64,000 nt of DNA from Micromonospora eburnea (GTDB lineage Bacteria > Actinomycetota > Actinomycetes > Mycobacteriales > Micromonosporaceae). Positions 60,367 through 64,000 of the stretch are shown piece after piece (position 1 is the stretch's first letter; every line of letters begins with the position of its first letter). The stretch spans positions 4,154,001 to 4,218,000 of the forward strand of contig NZ_FMHY01000002.1 in the NCBI RefSeq assembly GCF_900090225.1. Reading direction: 5' to 3'. A model generated the notes under the pieces. That model had not been told where the DNA came from and did no database searches. It was given only the letters and a program-made list of their open reading frames with translations. A program made the position numbers and the translations under genes.

Positions 60367-61023
60367 ATGCGCCGATGGCTTCGTGGGCATGCGTTGTCGA
60401 TCGCGATGCTCGGCGCGTTCGTGATCTTCTGGGTCCTGCAGAGCGTGTTCGGTTGGCGAGTGCACAACGAGGAGCTGACCCTGTACGGCCGGCACGCGCT
60501 GTCGTATCTGGAGTACCTGCGTACCGGCCATCTGGCGGAGGCGACGTTCGAGAACTGGGAGTCGGAGTTTCTCCAGATGGGCGGGTACGTTCTGCTCACC
60601 GCGTACCTGGTGCAGCGGGGATCCTCGGAGTCCAAGCCGGAGCAGGGTGACCGGCCTGACGACCAGGTCGAGAACGCCACCTCCGGGTCACCCTGGCCCG
60701 TGCACGTCGGCGGTTGGGTGCTCACGGTCTACCGGAACAGCCTCTCCATCGCCCTCTTGATGATCTTCGCCGGGTCGTTCCTCGGGCACCTGTTCGGTGG
60801 CGTGGCGAACTACAACGAGGAGCAGCTGCTCCAGAGCGGGGCGGAGCCGATCAGTGCCTGGCAGTTCCTGGGCACCAGCGACTTCTGGTTCCAGTCCATG
60901 CAGAACTGGCAGAGCGAGTTTCTGGCCGTAGCCGCGCTGATCCTGCTCAGCATCGTCCTGCGCCAGCACGGCTCGCCCGAGTCGAAGCCGGTGACCTCCT
61001 CGCACGCCACCACGGGTGCCTGA
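60367..61023 (+). CDS. DUF6766-type membrane protein with an internal duplication
   Basis: A 218-aa membrane protein with four helices in two repeated halves. Half 1 carries NEELTLYGRHAL, ATFENWESEFLQMG and ESKP; half 2 carries NEEQLLQSG, SMQNWQSEFLAV and ESKP. Each half is helix, NEE loop, NWxSEF motif, helix, so it arose by tandem duplication. The family is DUF6766, function unknown. The ATG at 60367 follows a GGAGG-type site. The conserved NWxSEF acidic/aromatic motif at the helix entry may be functional. Confidence 0.8.
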   Translation: MRRWLRGHALSIAMLGAFVIFWVLQSVFGWRVHNEELTLYGRHALSYLEYLRTGHLAEATFENWESEFLQMGGYVLLTAYLVQRGSSESKPEQGDRPDDQVENATSGSPWPVHVGGWVLTVYRNSLSIALLMIFAGSFLGHLFGGVANYNEEQLLQSGAEPISAWQFLGTSDFWFQSMQNWQSEFLAVAALILLSIVLRQHGSPESKPVTSSHATTGA

Positions 61024-61197
61024 TCGGGTCGTGGCGAGCGCGGCGGCGGACCCCGGGCGGTGTTCTACCAGGCGTGGGTGCCGGCCGCCTGTTCGTCAGG
61101 CATGTTCGCGGCGGCGGTCCGGAGCGCGGCGACGCTCGCGGCCACCGCGGGGTGACCGCCTGCGCCTTTCCGGTACGCGATCCGGGTACGTCGTGTC

Positions 61198-61247
61198 GTT
61201 CCGGCCTCGCCGTCCCGCCACGAGCGGCGGGACGGCGAGGCCGGAAC
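61198..61247. terminator. Long perfect inverted repeat, bidirectional terminator
   Basis: Two exact 22-bp arms (61198-61219 and 61226-61247) with a 6-nt loop, between convergent genes that end at 61023 and 61322. The remaining bases of 61024-61321 hold no gene I can support. Confidence 0.7.
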
Positions 61248-61321
61248 CGTGGCCCAGCGGTGTGGGGTCAACTTCGCGAAGCCAGGGGCGAGGCGGCCGA
61301 CGCCCGATGGGCCCTGACTGG

Positions 61322-62743
61322 TCAGCCCGCACGCACCGGCTCGGGCTCGCTGGCCGGCTGCGGCTTCCCCGTACGCAGGGTGAGGCCGGCGATGAGGGCG
61401 CCGACGGCGGCGATGATTCCGGCGCCGACGAAGGCGGCGGAGTAGCCCTCGGTGAGCGCGGGCAGGTCGCCGAGCCGGTCGGCGCCGGCGGAGGCGGCGA
61501 CCGCGGTCATGGCGGCCAGGCCGAGCGCCGAGCCGACCTGGTAGCTGGTGTTGACGATGCCGGAGGCGAGGCCGCCCTCCTCCGGGCGGGCGCTGGAGAT
61601 GGCGGTGCCCAGTGACGGGATGAACGCCAGGGACATACCCAGCGCCGCGACCAGCGAGGCGGGCAGGACGTCCACGACGAAGCTGCCGTGGGGGCGGACC
61701 AGGGCGAGCCAGCCGAGTCCGATGGCGAGGACCGCGAGGCCGGTGACCACCATCGGCTTGGGCCCGAACCGGGCGATGGCCCGCGGCGCGAGGAAGATCA
61801 TCCCGATCATGATGAGGATCGTCATCGGTAGCAGCGCGGCGCCGCTGGGGAAGGCGCTGTAGCCGAGGACCTGTTGCAGGTAGAGGTTGAGGAAGAACCA
61901 CATCGGGATCCACGCCGCGCCGAGCAGCAGTTGGGCGATGTTCGCGGCGGCGAGGTTCGGGGCCCGGAAGATCGACAGCCGCATCAGCGGCTCCCGGCGG
62001 GCCGCCTGGACCGCGACGAATCCGGCCAGGGCGACGACGGCACCGGCCAGGACCAGCCAGGTCTGCCCGGAGGCCCAGCCGACCTCGGGGGCGCGGACGA
62101 TGCCGTAGACGGCGGCGCCGAGCCCGACTGTGACGGTGAGCGCGCCGAGGACGTCCAACGAGCCACGGCGCGCGCCGCCGGCGGGCATCAGCGCCGGGGT
62201 GGCCGCGAGCGCGAGCACCGCGATCGGGATGTTGATGTAGAAGACCCAGGGCCAGCTGAGGTACTCGGTGATGACGCCGCCGAGGAATACCCCGGCGGTG
62301 CCACCGGCCGGCGCGGCCGCGCCGTAGAGGGCCAGCGCCTTGGTGAGTTCCCGAGGCTGGGCGCCGAAGAGCATCATCAACAGCGTCAACGCCGATGGGG
62401 CGATCAAGGCAGCCCCGGCGCCCTGCACGGCGCGGGCAGCCAGCTCGACGGCGACGCTGTCGGCGAGGCCGGCCGCCGCCGAGCCGACGAGAAGGACGGC
62501 CCAGCCGGTGGCGAACATCCGCCGGGCGCCGAACAGGTCGGACAGCCGGCCGCCGAGCAGCAGCAGGCCGCCGAACGCGACGACGTAGGCGTTGAAGACC
62601 CAGGACAGGTTCTGCGGCGAGAAGCCGAGGTCGGTCCGGATGCGAGGTAACGCGACACCGATGATCGAGGTGTCCATGATGACCATGAACTGGGCGAGGG
62701 CGATCAGCCCGAGAGCCCACCACCGCTTGGAACCGGAAGACAT
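61322..62743 (-). CDS. DHA2-type MFS multidrug exporter
   Basis: A 473-aa transporter with about 14 membrane segments, the EmrB/QacA (DHA2) layout. The signature in helix 1 is VIMDTSIIGVALPRI, and the loop after helix 2 is LGGRLSDLFGARRMF (motif A). Motif C is visible in GGTAGVFLGGVITEYLSWPWVFYINIP. The ATG at 62743 (MSSGSKRWWALG) has an AAGGAG site; a longer frame upstream would cross the operators and is rejected. Three CsoR-like operators lie directly upstream, so transcription probably responds to a metal or a sulfur or aldehyde signal. Confidence 0.88.
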   Translation of the reverse strand: MSSGSKRWWALGLIALAQFMVIMDTSIIGVALPRIRTDLGFSPQNLSWVFNAYVVAFGGLLLLGGRLSDLFGARRMFATGWAVLLVGSAAAGLADSVAVELAARAVQGAGAALIAPSALTLLMMLFGAQPRELTKALALYGAAAPAGGTAGVFLGGVITEYLSWPWVFYINIPIAVLALAATPALMPAGGARRGSLDVLGALTVTVGLGAAVYGIVRAPEVGWASGQTWLVLAGAVVALAGFVAVQAARREPLMRLSIFRAPNLAAANIAQLLLGAAWIPMWFFLNLYLQQVLGYSAFPSGAALLPMTILIMIGMIFLAPRAIARFGPKPMVVTGLAVLAIGLGWLALVRPHGSFVVDVLPASLVAALGMSLAFIPSLGTAISSARPEEGGLASGIVNTSYQVGSALGLAAMTAVAASAGADRLGDLPALTEGYSAAFVGAGIIAAVGALIAGLTLRTGKPQPASEPEPVRAG

Positions 62744-62760
62744 CGTAACCACTCCTTCAG

Positions 62761-62893
62761 CTACCCATAGGGGGTATGGGTTGTGTCGAATGTGTACCCC
62801 CCATGGGTATCCACTGTCAAGTGATCGCTCCCACCTGCCGCGTTCGGCGCGGCCACGTCGGGGGGCCTTGAGCCGAATACCCTTGCGGGGTAT
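62761..62893. promoter_or_regulatory. Three CsoR-like operators in a divergent promoter
   Basis: Three 17-bp sites share the form TACCC-N5-GGGTA: CTACCC-N5-GGGTAT at 62761-62777, GTACCC-N5-GGGTAT at 62794-62810 and ATACCC-N5-GGGTAT at 62877-62893. This is the kind of site bound by the CsoR/CstR/FrmR family. Site 1 is 17 nt from the exporter ATG and site 3 is 39 nt from the mycoredoxin ATG. No CsoR-family gene lies in the window. Confidence 0.65.
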
Positions 62894-62932
62894 ATTCACC
62901 CAACCGTCCTCGACTCACCTCAGGAAGCCGAC

Positions 62933-63232
62933 ATGACTGGCGACGCCGCCCCGCACCCAAACCCGGCCGAATCCGAGTTGGTGGTGTACGGCACCGGATG
63001 GTGCCCCGACGTCCACCGCAGCCGCGCACTGCTGGACGGCGCCGGGATCCCGTACCACTACGTGAACCTCGAGGAGGATTCCGCCGCGACGACGTTGGTC
63101 CGGCGGCTACAGAAAGGTGAGCGTCGGATTCCCACCCTGCTGTGGCCCGACGGCAGCTTCCTGGTGGAGCCCACGGATGATGAGCTGCGGACGCACCTGG
63201 CCAGGGGCGACATGGAGCCGCACGGCGACTGA
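62933..63232 (+). CDS. Mycoredoxin/glutaredoxin-like protein with a single active-site cysteine
   Basis: A 99-aa thioredoxin-fold protein. The active site is GTGWCPDVHRS with C24 and Val where dithiol mycoredoxins have a second Cys, so a monothiol mechanism is expected. The cis-Pro motif is RRIPTLLW and GSFLVEP follows, as in mycoredoxins. Such proteins reduce mycothiol-mixed disulfides in actinobacteria. A ribosome site (AGGAAG) precedes the ATG. It shares the divergent promoter region containing three CsoR-like operators with the DHA2 exporter. Confidence 0.82.
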   Translation: MTGDAAPHPNPAESELVVYGTGWCPDVHRSRALLDGAGIPYHYVNLEEDSAATTLVRRLQKGERRIPTLLWPDGSFLVEPTDDELRTHLARGDMEPHGD

Positions 63233-63384
63233 TCCGGGCTCGCCCGCTCAGTCAGCTCCCGGGCGTGGGGTTTCGTGTCCAGGGGGCCAGGCCTGGCCGG
63301 CCATGCGGAGGAACGCGTCCGCGCCGATCGTGATGGTGACGTCCGGGTTCTGGGCGGACACCGACGGTGATCGGCTGGGCAGGG

Positions 63385-64000
63385 CTAACGGCCCTCAAGG
63401 CGCTGGTGGGTCTCGTACATTCTGACGGCGACGATCAGCCCGGACGCGGCGGTGAGGGCGGCGACGGTCCAGACCGCCGCGCGTACCCCGAGGGCGTCGG
63501 CGACGACGCCGGCGAGCAGGGCGCCTACGGCGAACCCACCGTCACGCCAGAGCCGGTAGATGCCGACGGAGCGGGCCCGCCAGGCCGGATGGGCGACGTC
63601 TCCGATGGCGGCCAGCAGCGTCGGGTAGACCATGGCGGTGCCGGCGCCGAGCAGGGCCGCCGCGACCGCCCACATCCCGAAGGCATCGCCGAGGGCGATC
63701 AGCGCCAGGCCGACGGCCTGGACCCACATGCCGGCGGCGATCAACCACTTACGTCCCCACCGGTCGGACAGTGCACCGGTGAACAGTTGCGCGACGCCCC
63801 AGACTGCCGGGTAGAGCGCCGCCAGGACGCCGATGCGCCCGACGGAGAGCCCGGCGGCGGCGAAGAGCACGGGGAACAGTCCCCACGCGAGGCCGTCGTT
63901 GAGGTTGTTCACCAGTCCGGCCTGGCTCGCCGACGACAACGCGGGCTCGCGGAAGCTGGTCTGGGCGAACACCTGCCGGTTGCTCAGCTCGTGATGCAGG
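63385..64000 (-). CDS. MFS transporter, C-terminal part (gene continues beyond the right edge)
   Basis: The frame is open from the window edge to the stop at 63385 and gives at least 205 residues with six membrane segments. The loop GALSDRWGRKWLI is a motif A, here probably the copy in the second half of a 12-helix transporter. An internal GTG at 63972 is unlikely to be the real start because the frame stays open upstream with LHHELSNRQVF. The adjoining gap 63233-63384 shows no gene I can support. Confidence 0.75.
   Translation of the reverse strand, partial: LHHELSNRQVFAQTSFREPALSSASQAGLVNNLNDGLAWGLFPVLFAAAGLSVGRIGVLAALYPAVWGVAQLFTGALSDRWGRKWLIAAGMWVQAVGLALIALGDAFGMWAVAAALLGAGTAMVYPTLLAAIGDVAHPAWRARSVGIYRLWRDGGFAVGALLAGVVADALGVRAAVWTVAALTAASGLIVAVRMYETHQRLEGR

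Overview
This 64 kb window is high-GC actinobacterial DNA. Gene style (GTG and TTG starts, 1-11 nt stop/start overlaps, DUF6220 and DUF6766 proteins, large NRPS genes) fits Micromonosporaceae, probably Micromonospora, but that taxonomic call is inference. I see no rRNA, tRNA, CRISPR array, insertion sequence or phage gene.

Region 1 (left edge to about 29 kb) is one NRPS/PKS biosynthetic gene cluster, cut off at the left. A minus-strand operon (11900 to the left edge) encodes a free-standing adenylation-carrier didomain, a KS-KR-ACP polyketide synthase module with no acyltransferase, a class V PLP enzyme, a type II thioesterase, a free-standing acyltransferase and four proteins that make a glycolytically derived ACP-bound extender unit (3-hydroxyacyl-CoA dehydrogenase, ACP, acyl-CoA dehydrogenase, FkbH). 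No O-methyltransferase is visible, so the unit is hydroxymalonyl-ACP, or methoxymalonyl-ACP if that gene lies outside. A second minus-strand operon (27801 to 12156) encodes an SbnA/SbnB-type pair for L-2,3-diaminopropionate and two dimodular NRPSs. The second NRPS activates serine and ends in a thioesterase whose nucleophile is cysteine. A divergent SyrP/TauD-type hydroxylase gene starts at about 27964. Combined, the parts suggest a peptide with a polyketide-extended amino acid, 2,3-diaminopropionate, Ser and possibly a hydroxylated residue, released by a Cys thioesterase. The product is not one I can name. The first NRPS gene carries an apparent one-base deletion in a homopolymer.

Region 2 (29.0-30.9 kb): an ArsR-type repressor with a clear operator, translationally coupled to an MFS exporter.

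Region 3 (31.1-43.9 kb): a five-gene, overlapping minus-strand operon of DUF4132-like protein, 1689-aa protein of unknown function, MoxR-type AAA ATPase, DUF5682+VWA fusion and SWIM zinc-finger protein. It resembles the E. coli yehI-L-M-P-Q locus in content and order.

Region 4 (44.2-51.3 kb): a membrane-anchored multicopper oxidase with a DUF6220 partner, then an MMPL/RND exporter divergent from a NarL-type two-component system, with a palindrome between them.

Region 5 (51.3-64 kb): accessory and housekeeping genes. These are an SDR oxidoreductase, a histidine phosphatase, two small membrane or secreted proteins, an MFS exporter, decayed lipoprotein and CBM2 fragments, an MbtH-like protein, a heterodimeric ABC exporter with one degenerate ATP site, a duplicated DUF6766 protein, a DHA2-type MFS exporter and a monothiol mycoredoxin-like protein divergent across three CsoR-like operators, and a partial MFS gene at the right edge.
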